From: Mesotaenium endlicherianum
Taxonomy: Eukaryota; Streptophyta; Zygnematophyceae; Zygnematales; Mesotaeniaceae
Length of the DNA: 64,000 bases
Assembly: GCA_009602735.1 (NCBI GenBank)
Contig: WELA01013579.1
Span: 487,024 to 551,023, forward strand
Direction of reading: 5' to 3'
The notes beneath the pieces were generated by a model. That model saw only the letters and a list, made by a program, of their open reading frames with translations. It made no database searches and had not been told where the DNA came from. Position numbers and translations under genes: made by a program. Below are positions 46,644-57,432 of the stretch, piece by piece. Numbering within the stretch: the stretch's first letter is position 1; each line of letters opens with the position of its first letter.

Positions 46644-46714
46644 AAGTTGGAGGGGGATGCGACAGTTAGTGACAGTTGTGACAGGCAACCCACCTTTAAA
46701 ATTAAGTTGGAGGG
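46644..46714 (+). other. Two internal PPT-like motifs of ELT-5
   Basis: AAGTTGGAGGG at 46644-46654 and again at 46704-46714, both in the spacer between pol and the extra module. They are identical to the core of the 3' PPT at 48673-48683. TGACAG-type hexamers lie between them. Confidence 0.75.
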
Positions 46715-46917
46715 AGTGGTATTCTCTGATCACAATATTACACACTCAACCTGCGCTCACACTCACTCGCTCTCCAACTCAATTTTCCCTTATATTCACT
46801 CACACCAGGTATTCCACACTAGGAACTCTTCCGATCGCGTTACTCTTCATCAAGGGCACTCAGTAGCGGCAAAATATCATGACTTCACTAACTGCATTGT
46901 CATTATGATTGAGCAGG

Positions 46918-48600
46918 ATGACTCAAAAGTCGGAACTCAAGAGGAAGAGAAGGGCGGAAGAGGCACATGCAGAATACTTGCAATTCCGTGGCGACATCGA
47001 ATCATCCTCCATCTCCGCTCGGGAATCACAACAACTACAACAACTGCGGGAGGCANACAACAACTGCGGGAGTCACAGAAGAAGAAGGAGGAGGAGGAAC
47101 AGGCCAGACTGAGGCAGGAAGAAATGGACAGAAAAAGCTGCAGAGGAGGCCAAGAAAGCAGAGGAGGAGAGGCAAGCTGAGGAGAAGCGGAAGCAGCAGG
47201 CTGAAGAAGAAGAACAGAGGAGAATCAGCAGCTACCGCTACACGGTGCTGGGCAAGGGCTTTGATCTACTGGAGGAGGCCTTCAAGTATGCCCAGAGAAG
47301 TCGCAGTGAGTCGCAGAAGGAAATCCTCCAGAAGGAAGGGGAGACATCCGAAAACTTTGACAAGTATATAGAGGTCGGCACAGGGCTCCTCCTCTACCAC
47401 GATTACGCCAGGATGGTAGGATATACCATCGGAGAGGCCAAGGCAATGGCCCAGGTGAACGAAGCAGGAGCTGTCTCGATTCCTGGTATCTGGGGGGCAG
47501 ATAGGGTCATCAGGATGATCCCCATGGACGCGGACAGCTTCAAGGACTCAACACCCCACAACAGGTTCAAGGCCATGTACAATGAGGTGGAGAGGAGGAG
47601 CTGGGAATTCTTGGCCAGAGAAACCAGTCAGCTGGACTTTGCAGGGCACTGGTACCCTTGTACTCTCAAAAAGACAGACGCTGCCTTCTTCCAAAAGCCC
47701 ACTGATTGGCGGTGGATGACCATCAACATGAGGGACCAGCAGAATGACAGGGCGACGGATGAGGATTTCCTGACAGACCTAAAGGGGAACATAGTATTGC
47801 CCCCTCACATTGCGGCTTGGGACCCAAGATTGGATGGAGTCAGAGACTGCATGAGCCAAGAGATGCAGGGGGACAGAAGCAGGGCCCGAGAGTCATTCTC
47901 CAAAGGGAAGCACGCTTATGCCAAATGGGCAAGTAAGCAGGGGGGAAAGGACCTCTATGCGGTCCGGACTCAGCAGCCCCCACCAGCACCCAAAAGGGGA
48001 AGGTCAGTAGGATATTCTTTTTCTCGGGAAGAGCTGGAGCAGCTGACAGAGGAGACCCCAGAAGTCTCAAAGGAACCCGGGGACGGCGAGGAGGAGGAGT
48101 CGGAGGAAGACGAGGAGGAAGACGAGGAGGAAGACACTAGCCCCGCCGTGATCCTGACACCTGCCACATCCCCTGTAAGGGAGAAGACGGGGTTGGCCCC
48201 GCAGCAACTCGCTCAAGAGGAGGATATCACTTGGCTGGGGAGTGCCAGAGGACAGACCCCATCTCCAGGCAAGGAGACCCAGTCAGACAGGGCAGACAGG
48301 AGGGCTGCTCGGGAGATAGCCAGAGGCCTGCCAGCATCTCCCTCGCAGAGAGGGCATGTACCCTTGGCTCATGTCATGCAACATCCTTCTGGGATGCCGG
48401 TATATGTGCCTGTCAGTTTGAGGGCTGCTCAGGAGAAGGTTGCCTCCCTCCAGACTGTGCAGGAGGAAACAGCCCAGCTACTGCGTTCTCCGCGAGGTCC
48501 TTATACGGAACCTCCCTCCCTGACAGGCTTCAGAAGACCCCAAGACAGGAGGAGGTCTGGCTCCATTGAGTATAGAGCCTCAGGGACAACTCCCTCCTAA
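46918..48600 (+). CDS. Extra 3' module of ELT-5: protein of unknown function (subtype 1)
   Basis: A coding module in the position where retroviruses carry env, between the chromodomain of pol and the 3' LTR. A likely start MTQKSELKRKRRAEEA lies at 46918 and opens a highly charged, coiled-coil-like head. The frame 47245-48600 (451 codons) holds the rest. Its conserved block has LLLYHDYARMVGYT (about residues 48-61), DWRWMTINMRDQQND (154-168), LPPHIAAWDPRLDG (185-198) and KHAYAKWASKQGG (222-234); then a basic PKRGRSVGYSFS segment, an acidic run (281-297), and a tail with GHVPLAHVMQHPSGMPVYVP and FRRPQDRRRSGS. I see no signal peptide, membrane helix, protease or zinc-finger signature, so it is unlikely to be an envelope. 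Three homologues occur in the window (ELT-1, -2, -4). Function unknown; a nucleic-acid- or chromatin-binding accessory factor is only a guess from the basic/acidic pattern. Confidence 0.7.
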
Positions 48601-48649
48601 TGGCAGTAGGATGGGGCCGGAAGGGACAGCACGCTGTTATTAGTGTTAG

Positions 48650-48668
48650 TGTTGTCGAGGCGACAACA
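48650..48668 (+). other. Hairpin next to the ELT-5 PPT
   Basis: TGTTGTCG-AGG-CGACAACA, a perfect 8-bp stem with a 3-base loop, 4 bases before the PPT motif AAGTTGGAGGG (48673-48683). Confidence 0.8.
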
Positions 48669-48672
48669 TGAT

Positions 48673-48685
48673 AAGTTGGAGGGAT
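48673..48685 (+). other. 3' polypurine tract of ELT-5
   Basis: AAGTTGGAGGGAT directly precedes the 3' LTR (48686). It is the plus-strand primer in reverse transcription. The motif is the same at 31206-31219 (ELT-1) and, inverted, at 38782-38794 (ELT-4). Confidence 0.85.
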
Positions 48686-49406
48686 TGTAATGAATCAGTA
48701 TATTAGTTGATATAATGTTCATTTGAATATAATAGTTAAATAAGTTCAGCCTGCTGAACTCTAGTTAATGATGAGTCTGCTGGACTTCATATCTAATATC
48801 AGTTTAATGACTCGGCCGAAAGCAGCAGGCTGAAGTCAACTTAAGTCAGCTTTCTGACACATTCTTTGGCAGCCAGCTGACTTCCGTACTCGGTAGCAGC
48901 GAACTGCCTTGATATGCATCGGAGTACGACATGCTAGATGAATGGCCAGATGACATCCCTATGATGGATGGCTATTCGGGATGATGGGAGATGGCGGTGG
49001 ATTTGGTTAACCGAGGTCCTACCAACGTGGTTAACTCCCGGGTAGGCGGTGCCATCGCACTGACCGTTGAACGGTAAACTCATTCCATGTACATATGCTA
49101 GGCATTGCTCTCGAGTTCGGCATTCGGAAACGAGGCCAACTCTCTTGTACAGCTTACTGAGAGAGATCTGAATCCAAGGCGAGAAGCCATTGATACGCAC
49201 TGTCTTCTAACCTTGCTTATGTATGAGTTTACTGATTTGCATTATTGATGCTAGTTTACTCGCATTTGATTTACGAGTATTATTCACTGCTAGTGTGTTG
49301 TCCTTTGCCGTTTAACCAGTTAACGAAAATTACCATAAAGATTACTTGTTGATATAAAGATCTTTATTAATTGTTAATCGCCTATTTGGTAAGTCGATTC
49401 ATTTCA
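48686..49406 (+). repeat. 3' LTR of ELT-5
   Basis: 721 bp, TGTAATGAATC to GATTCATTTCA, followed by the duplication ATCCT and then ELT-4 sequence. Confidence 0.92.
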
Positions 49407-49411
49407 ATCCT

Positions 49412-52400
49412 GGTGATGGACGTCGCCGCCAGCTCTTTCTGGTATTGCTCCATTGTCCTCCTGGCTTCTTCTGCCTGGCGCTTTCTGTCTTCGTTTTGTG
49501 TGGTGGGAGCCATCCTACACATGTAACCAGGGTACAAGTTAGTAGGATCTGGATCTTTGTCACTGGAGTTGCAGGAAGAAAAGTAAGTTTGTATTGTTAT
49601 GGTAGGTTTGTTCCCGTTTACCTTACAGGGTGGTTACAAGGAGTTAACGGAGCTGCAGTGCGATGACAATAAACGAATGAATGTGTGTGTGTAGGGTGAG
49701 TCAAGTGATTTGTTGATGTGCTGGTCCCTTTTTCATTCCGCCAACGTTGCTTAATGTCGGCCTGTCTGTCATATCTGTCACTATGCTCACTTAATTGTCA
49801 ATAACTGTCCTTTTCTCGCACATTACCTGTCATCTGTTGGCACATGTCCCCTCCAACTTAAATGGAGACAAGACCTCCTGTCACCTTCCCATGGCGAGTG
49901 AAATGACAGTTAGGTAGGTGCCCCAGCCGCCCGAAGGTGGAACCATTTCAACGTTTCTTTGGCATTGGTCAAATGGTCCTTAGATTCCCACGTATCCCCA
50001 GAGGCATCGTAACCCATCTATGTGACCAAGCATTTCATGACATATTTAGATGATCGACGGACAGAGCGAGCTTCTAAAATCTCATCAACTTCATATTCTT
50101 CAGGGTCACCCGCCCTGACAGCGGGGACCGGTCCCGATCGGATAGGTAATCGACCTGTGAACAGTGTGTCATCTTTGATGTATGGTTCCAGGAAGGAGAC
50201 ATTAAAGACTGGGTGACCCTTGTATCCCGCTGACATGTTCAGCTAGTAAGCATTCTGACCGACACGGCGCATCACCAAATATGGACTGACCCAAACCGGA
50301 CCAAGTTATTTCTAGACCACACCAGGCAGGTAGAGGTGTTGAGAATGCAGTTTGACCAAATCCCCCTTTGAAAATGTCAGCAACCAACGGTGTTGATTAG
50401 CGTATTTTTGTTGATTTTCCTGGGCTTTTGGGCAAATTGTGTTGGACTTTTGACAGGGTATCAGCAAACTCCTGAGTTAATAGGAGAGACATCGGATTAT
50501 CAATCTCCTCAGAGTGAGTTAAAGACTCCCTTAGTACATCTAAAGGAGACTTAGGGACTCTACCCAGACTGAGTTCAAAAGGAGTTTCTCGTTGACGCGT
50601 GCACCGCACTGTTGATCGCAAACTGAATTTGAGGCAACAAGTCATCCCAATTATCTTGTTTTTGGTTAATATATTCTCTCAGTACCTCTTGCAGAACTCG
50701 GTTAGTTCTTTCAGTCAACCCATCAGTCTGAGGGTGGTTTGCTGTGCTGAGCAGCTGTTTGACTCCCATTAACCTCATTAAAGCTCTCCAGAACTTAGAG
50801 GTAAACTTTGAGTCTCTGTCTGAGATGATATTAGAGGGTAGCCCATGTAGGAATAACCAGCTTCAGCCTGCCCAAAGTGGTTTCAGTTACCCAGACCCCT
50901 CCCTTTAGCCTATACCCGAGTGCAGTAGCAGGACACACACCATCAGTGGGGCTGGGCTCAAATGTTGGAGCAGAAAGGTAGGCTTTTTTAAATTGTTCAA
51001 GGAAGGACTTTTTCACCTTTAGTGAAGTGAGTGGACAAAGGACTTTATCTACAGCATGCTGACTATAGTTCCTCTCTTCTAAGTCAAGTTTTCTGGAGAG
51101 TGCATCAGCAGGATTCAACTTCCCTGGTTTGTAGTTAATCTGGACTTGGAACTGCTCCAGCATCTGGCTCCAGCGGTTCTCCCTCCTCGACAACATGGAC
51201 TTCTTCTGAAAATGAGTCAGAGCTAGATGATCTGTAATCACCTTAAAAGCATTACCATGTAAGTATGCTCTCCATTGTTTGAGTACATGAATGATAGCAA
51301 GCAACTCTTAATTATGCACAAAATAGTTAACTTTAGCTGGGTTGAATTTCATACTCATACAGCAGAGGGTGGCAATCCTGTCGTACTTTACCATCCTTTG
51401 TGGTTTTGTCAGCAGGCTGCAACAAAATAGCATCCATGGCAAAGTCAGAAGCATCAATAATCACCTGCAGTGGTTTGCTGGGGTCATACACAGCTAAGAC
51501 TGGGGCAAAACAGAGAGCATCTTCAAGGATCTGGAAGGCAGCTTGCTTCTCTTCCCCCCACACATACCCTTTGTCCTTCTTAGTAAGGTCAATCAATTTA
51601 GTGGCCGTTCTAAAATACTTTTCTATGAATCTTTTGTAATAATTAGCCAATCCAAGGAAGGATCTAACTTCCGAGACAGACTGTGGTACTGGCCAGTCCC
51701 TTATGATCTGGACTTTTTTAGGATCCACACTGATGCCTTCTTTACTGACAACGTGACCCAAGAATTCAATACTTTCCTTGAAGAAATCACACTTGCTCAT
51801 TTTAGCATACGATTGATTTATTCTCAGAGTGTCCACGACAGTCTTTAAGTGCTCAGCATCCTGAGCTTCATTTTTAGAGAAAATTAAGATATCATCCAAG
51901 AAGACTTGCACAAACTTATCCAAGTAAGGCCTGAAAGTGTCATTCATAGCACCCATGAAGGTTGCAGGAGCATTAGTCAGTCCAAATGGCATCACCTTAA
52001 ATTCATAGTGTCCATAACGTGTGCAAAAAGCAGTTTGTGTTTGTCCCCTGCAGCAATTCTAATTTGATGATACCCGCTCTTGAGATCTATCTTATTGAAC
52101 ACTTTAGCACCAAACAGGGTATCAAGCAAGTCCTCAATTCTGTGTAAAGCATGCTTGTTCCTTATTGTAATTCTGTGAAGAGCTCTGTAATCCACACACA
52201 TCCGCATACTTCCATCCTTTTTCTTAACACATAGGATGGGTGCGCCATAAGGTGATTTACTGAGGGAAATATAACCATTTTTCTCCAACTCTGCAATGTG
52301 TGTTTTCAACTGTTCGCTCTCCACATAAGACAAGCCATAAGTGCGTTGCCAAAGTGGCTGACTCCCAGGTAATAAATCAATCCTATGATCTACTTCCCTC

Positions 52401-53060
52401 TTAGGGGGTAGTCCTGGAGGCATATTAAGAACATCCGTATACTGAGCAACAATTTTGCAGCAGTAGGGTGCTCTGGAGGGCTTACCTTTTTCTCAACCAC
52501 TTCTTCAGGTTGAGGAGGTACCTCTCTTAGCAGCAGACATAACATTCTCTCTTCCTTTTGGTTCCAGCTTTCGACGAACTCCATTGCATTCAATAATCTG
52601 TATCCTCCTGGAAGCCTCTTCTTTTCCTTCATTTGCCATCCATACAGGACAACAAGAAGAGCACTGGTGGGTGCCAAGTTAGTCTGCCCATCACTGGCTC
52701 CTCTCACTTTAACTGTTTACCTCTGCTCCAACACACTTCAGCTTGTTGTCTGTTAAACCTGGACCTGCCTAGCACGAGATCATAAAAGCCAGTGCTGAGT
52801 ACCTCAAATGTAAGCGTTTCAGTTAGAATTGCAATGCCATAACCTAACTGAACCTCAATAGGCTTGGTTATAACTGCTCCCGGGATACTTGAGTTATCTC
52901 CAAGGAATATGTTTTAATTCCCTTGGGTGACAGTAGGCAACTTTAGCCGCTTAACTAAGTTCTTATGGATAAATGTATGTGACGCCCCTCCGTCAACAAA
53001 TGCCCTTACCTTCCTACCTGCAATCATACAATGCAGTAGAATAGGGGGGAGTGACTTTTA
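49412..53060 (-). pseudogene. ELT-4 extra-module head, chromodomain, integrase, RT and protease regions (fossil)
   Basis: From left to right this runs backward along the element: head of the extra module (to about 49520), spacer with one inverted PPT-like motif (near 49850), chromodomain (49920-50110), integrase parts (50240-50870), RNase H (51100-51560), RT (51600-52420; [14 protein letters not shown]) and protease (52700-53030; [13 protein letters not shown]-type motif). A portion of integrase is absent. It is broken, with many breaks. Confidence 0.82.
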
Positions 53061-54344
53061 CCGACTTTTGCATTGTTCTCTTGACTTAGCAAAGAAATGT
53101 TGGACATCAGGTGGAACAAAATCATCCAGAGTGTGCACTCCCTGGGGAACTATATTGCTGATGGTCTCTTTTATCTGTTTGTCAGGCTTGCATAATGAAT
53201 CCAGTTCAGCAAGACCTATGACACCTGCTACGAGGGCAGCTAGTGATGACTCACTATCTCTAGCATCCTCACAGTCATTCAATTGAATTACTGACTCTTG
53301 ATGTCTTTTCAAAGTTGGTCCTTTCTCTCAACCTTTGGAAGGTGCTTGATTGGACATTGCTCTTTGTAGTGACTCAGCTGCTGGCAATGGAAGCTAATAG
53401 ATTCTGCTGAGGTTGGTCTCGGCTTGGTCCTACCACCTCCTCTTCCATAGCCACCTCGAGAGTAACCACCTCTCCCTCTAGACTGCATAGCATTATACTC
53501 ATACTCATACTCATCACTCTGATTGTCCTCATCCTGATCTCCTTCAATTGCATTGTAGGAACCATGTGGCTTTTGGACAATCTTAGACACCAAAGCATTA
53601 CTTTGGCTCTTGTGATTGAACTGCAGTTGACCTCGGGCATCAGCATCCTGGATCAAGTCAGCCAATTTCTCATATTTCTTTTCAGCAAAATGACATTAGA
53701 CCTCGGACTTTAAGCCATACCTGAAGTATGCTATCCTATACCACTCTGGCAATTCTGGATGCTTCATTATGTTCTCCTGGAACTTTTGAGCAAACTCAGC
53801 AACTGAAGTGGTCTGCTTCAGTGTCAAGGAGATCATTGCATAAATAGCTTTCTTCTGCTGACTGATGACATCAAACTTCTCATGCAGTTTCTCAACAAAC
53901 TCCACCCAAGTAAGATCACCGAGTTGCTGAGCCTTACGCTCTCCTTTCCAATACAGCCACCAGTCTGCTGCACTGCCTTTCAGTAGAGCACCAGTGTGCC
54001 TGACCTTCTCGTAATCCTGCAGTTCTGGGAAGTTCTCTAGCACTGCTCAACACCAGCGAGAAACTCGATCATGTAACACTTTTTGTTTCCTTCAGGATCA
54101 TAGTCCTGGGGGGGCTTTGGCTTAGACTTACTAGGCCCTCTGCCACCGCCACCAGTGGTTTGAGAACCCAGTTGGTCTCTGTCATGCAGCAAAGCCATCA
54201 TGATCCTTTTGTCCTCCTGTTGGGACTGATACATGCTCGCCATTTGTGATTGCATCTGAACAAATAAGGCTCCCAGATCTACATTCTGAGGTGGTAGCCC
54301 AGCAAACGCAGCAACAGCAACATTAGCTCTATTAGTAGCAGCCC
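53060..54344 (-). pseudogene. gag region of ELT-4 (fossil, 5' end missing)
   Basis: On the minus strand the motifs are LKGSAADWWLYWKGERKAQQ, LKQTTSVAEFAQKFQENIMK, SRGRGGYSRGGYGRGG and a CCHC area (SFHCQQLSHYKEQC). The 5' third of gag, the PBS and the 5' LTR are absent. The sequence passes into a hAT-like element near 54345. It is broken. Confidence 0.8.
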
Positions 54345-54846
54345 TAGTTATGGAATACGTTTTTCTCGTATCCGTAAAACGTGGACGTTCACACGTATTA
54401 CGTCGACCTCAACCGTATAACGTCCCAAATACGTCGGTCGGCGGAAAAATCGACAAACAAACCGATAACGCGTGTGGAGAGCAAACCATTTCTCGTCTCT
54501 GATAACCTGACCGAAGAACTTTTGCAAACACGTCCAGTCATCGCCGACTGCGCTGGAAGTGTCTGGCGGGGGAACGATTGTGTTTTAACGCGTAAAGTTT
54601 GATAGATATCTAATCACGTGACGACGAACAACGTTGATCTGGAAGACACTAACGCACCAGATGAACTACAACCACAGCCCACCAACTCTGTCACCACTCA
54701 CCACCTCGTTCACGAATCCCTGCTACAAGTTTATTCACCTTCGATGCATTATGCACTCACAATTTCTTGAGTATCCTCTGGAGCCTCTGTAACTTCCAAT
54801 GTCGCTCAATAGTTTCTAAGTATTTGTACTTAGGGTGTAAGTAAAG

Positions 54847-56690
54847 ATGGGCGACCGTGGAGACTCCCTTTCTTCGGACTCAAAGGAAGATGAAGAGCGA
54901 GAAGTGGAGGTGGAGGAGGGCTCAAGCGTGAGAGAAGGTGAAATAAATCGTCTTACCAAATAGGCGATTAACAATTAATAAAGATCTTTATATCAGCAAG
55001 TAATCTTTATGGTATTTCCGTTAACTAGTTAAACGGCAAAGGACAATACACTAGCAGGGAATAATACTCGTAAGTCAAATGCGAGTAAACTAGCATCAAC
55101 GATGCAAATCAGTAAACTCATACATAAGCAAGGTTAGAAGACAGTGCGTATCAATGGCTTCTCGCCTTGGATTCAGATCTCTCTCAGTAAGCTGTACAAG
55201 AGAGTTGGCCTCGTTTCCGAATGCCGAACTCGAGAGCAATGCCTAGCATATGTACATGGAATGAGTTTACTGTTCAACGGTCAGTGCGATGGCACCGCCT
55301 ACCCGGGAGTTAACCACGTTGGTAGGACCTCGGTTAACCAAATCCACCGCCATCTCCCATCATCCCGAATAGCCATCCATCATGGGGATGTCATCTGGCC
55401 ATTCATCTAGCAGGTGGTACTTAGATGCATATCAAGGCAATTCGCTGCTACCGAGCACGGAAGTCAGCTGGCTGTCAAAGAATGTGTCAGCAAGCTGACT
55501 TAAGTTGACTTCAGCCTGCTGCTTTTGGCCGAGTCATTAAACTGATAATTATGTAAAGTCCAGCAGACTGATTATTAACTAAAGTTCAGCAGACTGACTA
55601 CTAACTAAAGTTCAGCAGGCTGAACTAAATTAACTATTATATTTAAATGAATATTATATCTACTAATATACTGATTCATTACAGAAGGCAACAATTCAAA
55701 AACAAACGTAAGCTTGGCAAGCATTCCAAGTTACCGTGATTTTTTCACAAGATTGTTGCTTTGTTGTGCTCCTGGCGATTGCAATACTTCTTGCCTTGAT
55801 ATTAAGCTGTTGGTATCCTATATTTGCTTTTTCTAGCTGCATCGGTTTGCTTCTTATTGTGGTTCTCTTGCCTGCTTCTGCTGCTTTTCTCTATTCGCGC
55901 TGTGTTCTCATTTTTGTGTGCTGTCTACTAACCTTGTATTCATTTTTTGGTTTATGCCTGCTACTCATCCCTTTCATTCATTGTATTCAGTTCTTCTTTT
56001 CTGCTGTCGCTCGTTTATTCCTGTCTGCTAAGTGTGTAGCTGTCTGCTGGCTGTTTATGTTTAGCTTTATTTTTCTGTAATATTTGTTTTTCCATGCCGC
56101 CTGCTGGTGGCTGCATGATGTTCTTTTAACTTTGTTTCGGACACTTTTAGCTGCACTCCTTCGGCTGTACTTGTGATGTCTACTACTTGCTCTCCGCTGC
56201 TAGTTGTTCTTGTAAGTGCTTATTTGTGGATAGTGTCATTCTTTCCGATTTTTTTTGTCAGGGAAACATTTTGCATCCGCGTTCTCCGCGGAGCGTTCAG
56301 AGTGGCAGTATGTTACCTTCATTCTTGACTCTAAGGGTTCTGAGACCACCAAAGTGAGGTGCAATTTCTCTGATTTTGAGACGTCTCGAGCATGCACAAG
56401 AATCCGCCTGCACTTGTCTGAGATCAGGGGTAGAGGCATCGCAATATGCCCCAAGGTGGACCAGGATGTAGCTGAGCACATGGCGAGGGTTGTGCACGAA
56501 GATGATGTGAAGAAGATCTTGAAGCAGAAGAACGAAGATGAGTTGCGCCGCATCAGGGAGTTGCGGCACAAATCTGCCATGCTCGGTGTTATAGCTGATG
56601 CTTCAGGTCCAGTGAGTTTGGGTGGGAGTCAAACCACTCTAGAGGCTGCTTTCAATATCACTCACAAAGAATTTGCAGATCAAGCCATAG
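54847..56690 (+). CDS. hAT-type transposase N-terminal region with BED-type zinc finger, partial
   Basis: Exon 1 starts with ATG at 54847 (MGDRGDSLSSDSKEDEE, acidic). After the LTR it continues at 55689-55707 and meets a GTAAGC donor at 55708; the next GT (GTTACC, about 55730) would suit the phase of exon 2 better, so the donor is uncertain. The intron is very T-rich and ends TTTTTTGTCAG at 56261. Exon 2 (56262-56690) codes for SEWQYVTFILDSKGSETTKV, RCNFSDFETSRACTRIRLHL, RGRGIAICPKVDQDV, then a coiled region and LGGSQTTLEAAFNITHKEFA, as in plant BED/DUF659 hAT transposases. In the BED pattern CxxC...H...C the second Cys is Ser, so the finger may be defective. The catalytic core and dimerisation domain are lost, since B2 interrupts the gene at 56690. 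It may be a transposon copy rather than a domesticated gene. Confidence 0.65.
54939..55683 (-). repeat. Solo family A LTR in exon 1 of the hAT-like gene
   Basis: 745 bp in minus orientation, TGAAATAAATC to GATTCATTACA, flanked by the duplication GAAGG (54934-54938 and 55684-55688). It is longer than other copies because of a local tandem duplication around gttcagcagactgactacta (about 55555-55620). No PBS, PPT or internal sequence adjoins it. Confidence 0.92.
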
Positions 56691-57432
56691 TGAAAGGGGC
56701 AGAGTGCCCTAGTGGAAGCATAGTGACTTACGAGGAAAGGAACTAGTTGCAAATTATACAAGAGAGTGCAGCGACATATCACTAACAAAGCTTAGGAAAA
56801 ACTCAACATTTTGAGTAACAAGAAACTGCTCACAAATGATGTAGAATAGAAGACCTTATCTTTACAAACTCGTAGAAATTTACAGAAGTGAAAATTGATA
56901 AGAAACAAAGAAGTTATGCCTATTTATAATTTTCTGCCTAAGTGCTCCTCTCTAGGAGGAAGCTACGGATTTTCCTAAGTGTTCGTCAAATCGTCCCTTC
57001 CAAAATATTTGAAATTAAGCCAGATCAATCTCATCTAAGTGTCGGGCCAAATTGACGTCCACATACATACATCGACATTACTAGAACATTTCATCTTAGA
57101 CGCGCTAGGCTAAACCGAAACTTCTAGGTAAATTGACCTAGTCGGCACTCCGCGTCAGCCGAACTTACGTGAAGGTTAGAGTTCATTCTAACGGGATAGA
57201 TCGCTCGACGCTGTCGGTCAATCCGACGGTCGCGCTCACCGTGAATTAAGGACAGTCGTCAACCGACCTCAAAACTAATTAAACTTCGGAAATCCGTAAC
57301 TCTCTCAATACTTGGCCAAATTTGATGAACTTTATATCAAAATGACCACAAAAATGCACTCTACACTACTATACAATCAAAACATGCTTTCATGAAACTC
57401 AAAAATGCACTTTATAAACCTATGACCTTACA
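56691..57432 (-). repeat. 3' LTR of B2 (family B)
   Basis: 742 bp, same family as 8010-8726. The minus-strand TATA box ATTATAAATAGG is at 56919-56930. The flanks CATAG and TCATC do not match, as expected for one LTR of a longer element. Confidence 0.88.

Larger units (their letters stand above)
40577..49406 (+). mobile_element. ELT-5: full-length family A chromovirus, few breaks
   Basis: 8830 bp with two 721-bp LTRs (40577-41297 and 48686-49406) and the target duplication ATCCT (40572-40576 and 49407-49411). It contains PBS, gag, protease, RT, RNase H, integrase, chromodomain, extra module, hairpin and PPT. I count about 14 LTR differences by eye (about 1.9 percent), so it is young. It is broken, with a handful of breaks, and it includes two single-N assembly joins. 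It inserted in the extra module of ELT-4. It is the best reference for the family layout. Confidence 0.92.
38067..54344 (-). mobile_element. ELT-4: family A chromovirus (minus strand), split by ELT-5
   Basis: The 3' LTR is 38067-38781, then hairpin and PPT, the extra module (38990-40576 and 49412-49520), integrase-chromodomain, RNase H, RT and protease (49915-53060), and gag (53060-54344). The 5' LTR and the 5' end of gag are not present. The element stops where a hAT-like sequence begins. It inserted into the B1 RT region. It is broken, with many breaks and at least one large insertion (ELT-5). Its extra module is subtype 2, like ELT-2. Confidence 0.82.
54345..56690 (+). mobile_element. hAT-like DNA transposon fragment (left part)
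   Basis: It begins about 54345 with tagttatggaatacg, then palindromic sequence rich in ACGT/CGTA (cgtatccgtaaaacgtgg), as in many hAT ends. A two-exon gene coding for a BED-type finger protein follows. The right part is not present because B2 begins at 56691. The left end abuts ELT-4 gag, so the hAT probably inserted in ELT-4; the 8-bp target duplication cannot be checked. It is interrupted by a solo family A LTR (54939-55683). Confidence 0.6.

Noticed and set aside
46918-48600. Extra 3' module as an envelope gene
   Set aside because: No signal peptide, membrane helix, fusion peptide or Cys pattern; the protein is highly charged throughout.
17034-48668. CRISPR-like interpretation of the repeated hairpins
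   Set aside because: The hairpins are tens of kb apart, one per retroelement, in a eukaryotic genome, with no spacer array.
54345-54846. Possible separate promoter or gene with many ACGT motifs
   Set aside because: Better explained as the subterminal region of the hAT-like element.
55736-56080. Hydrophobic 114-codon frame resembling a membrane protein
   Set aside because: It lies within the T-rich intron of the hAT-like gene; T-rich DNA codes for Leu, Phe and Val in any frame.
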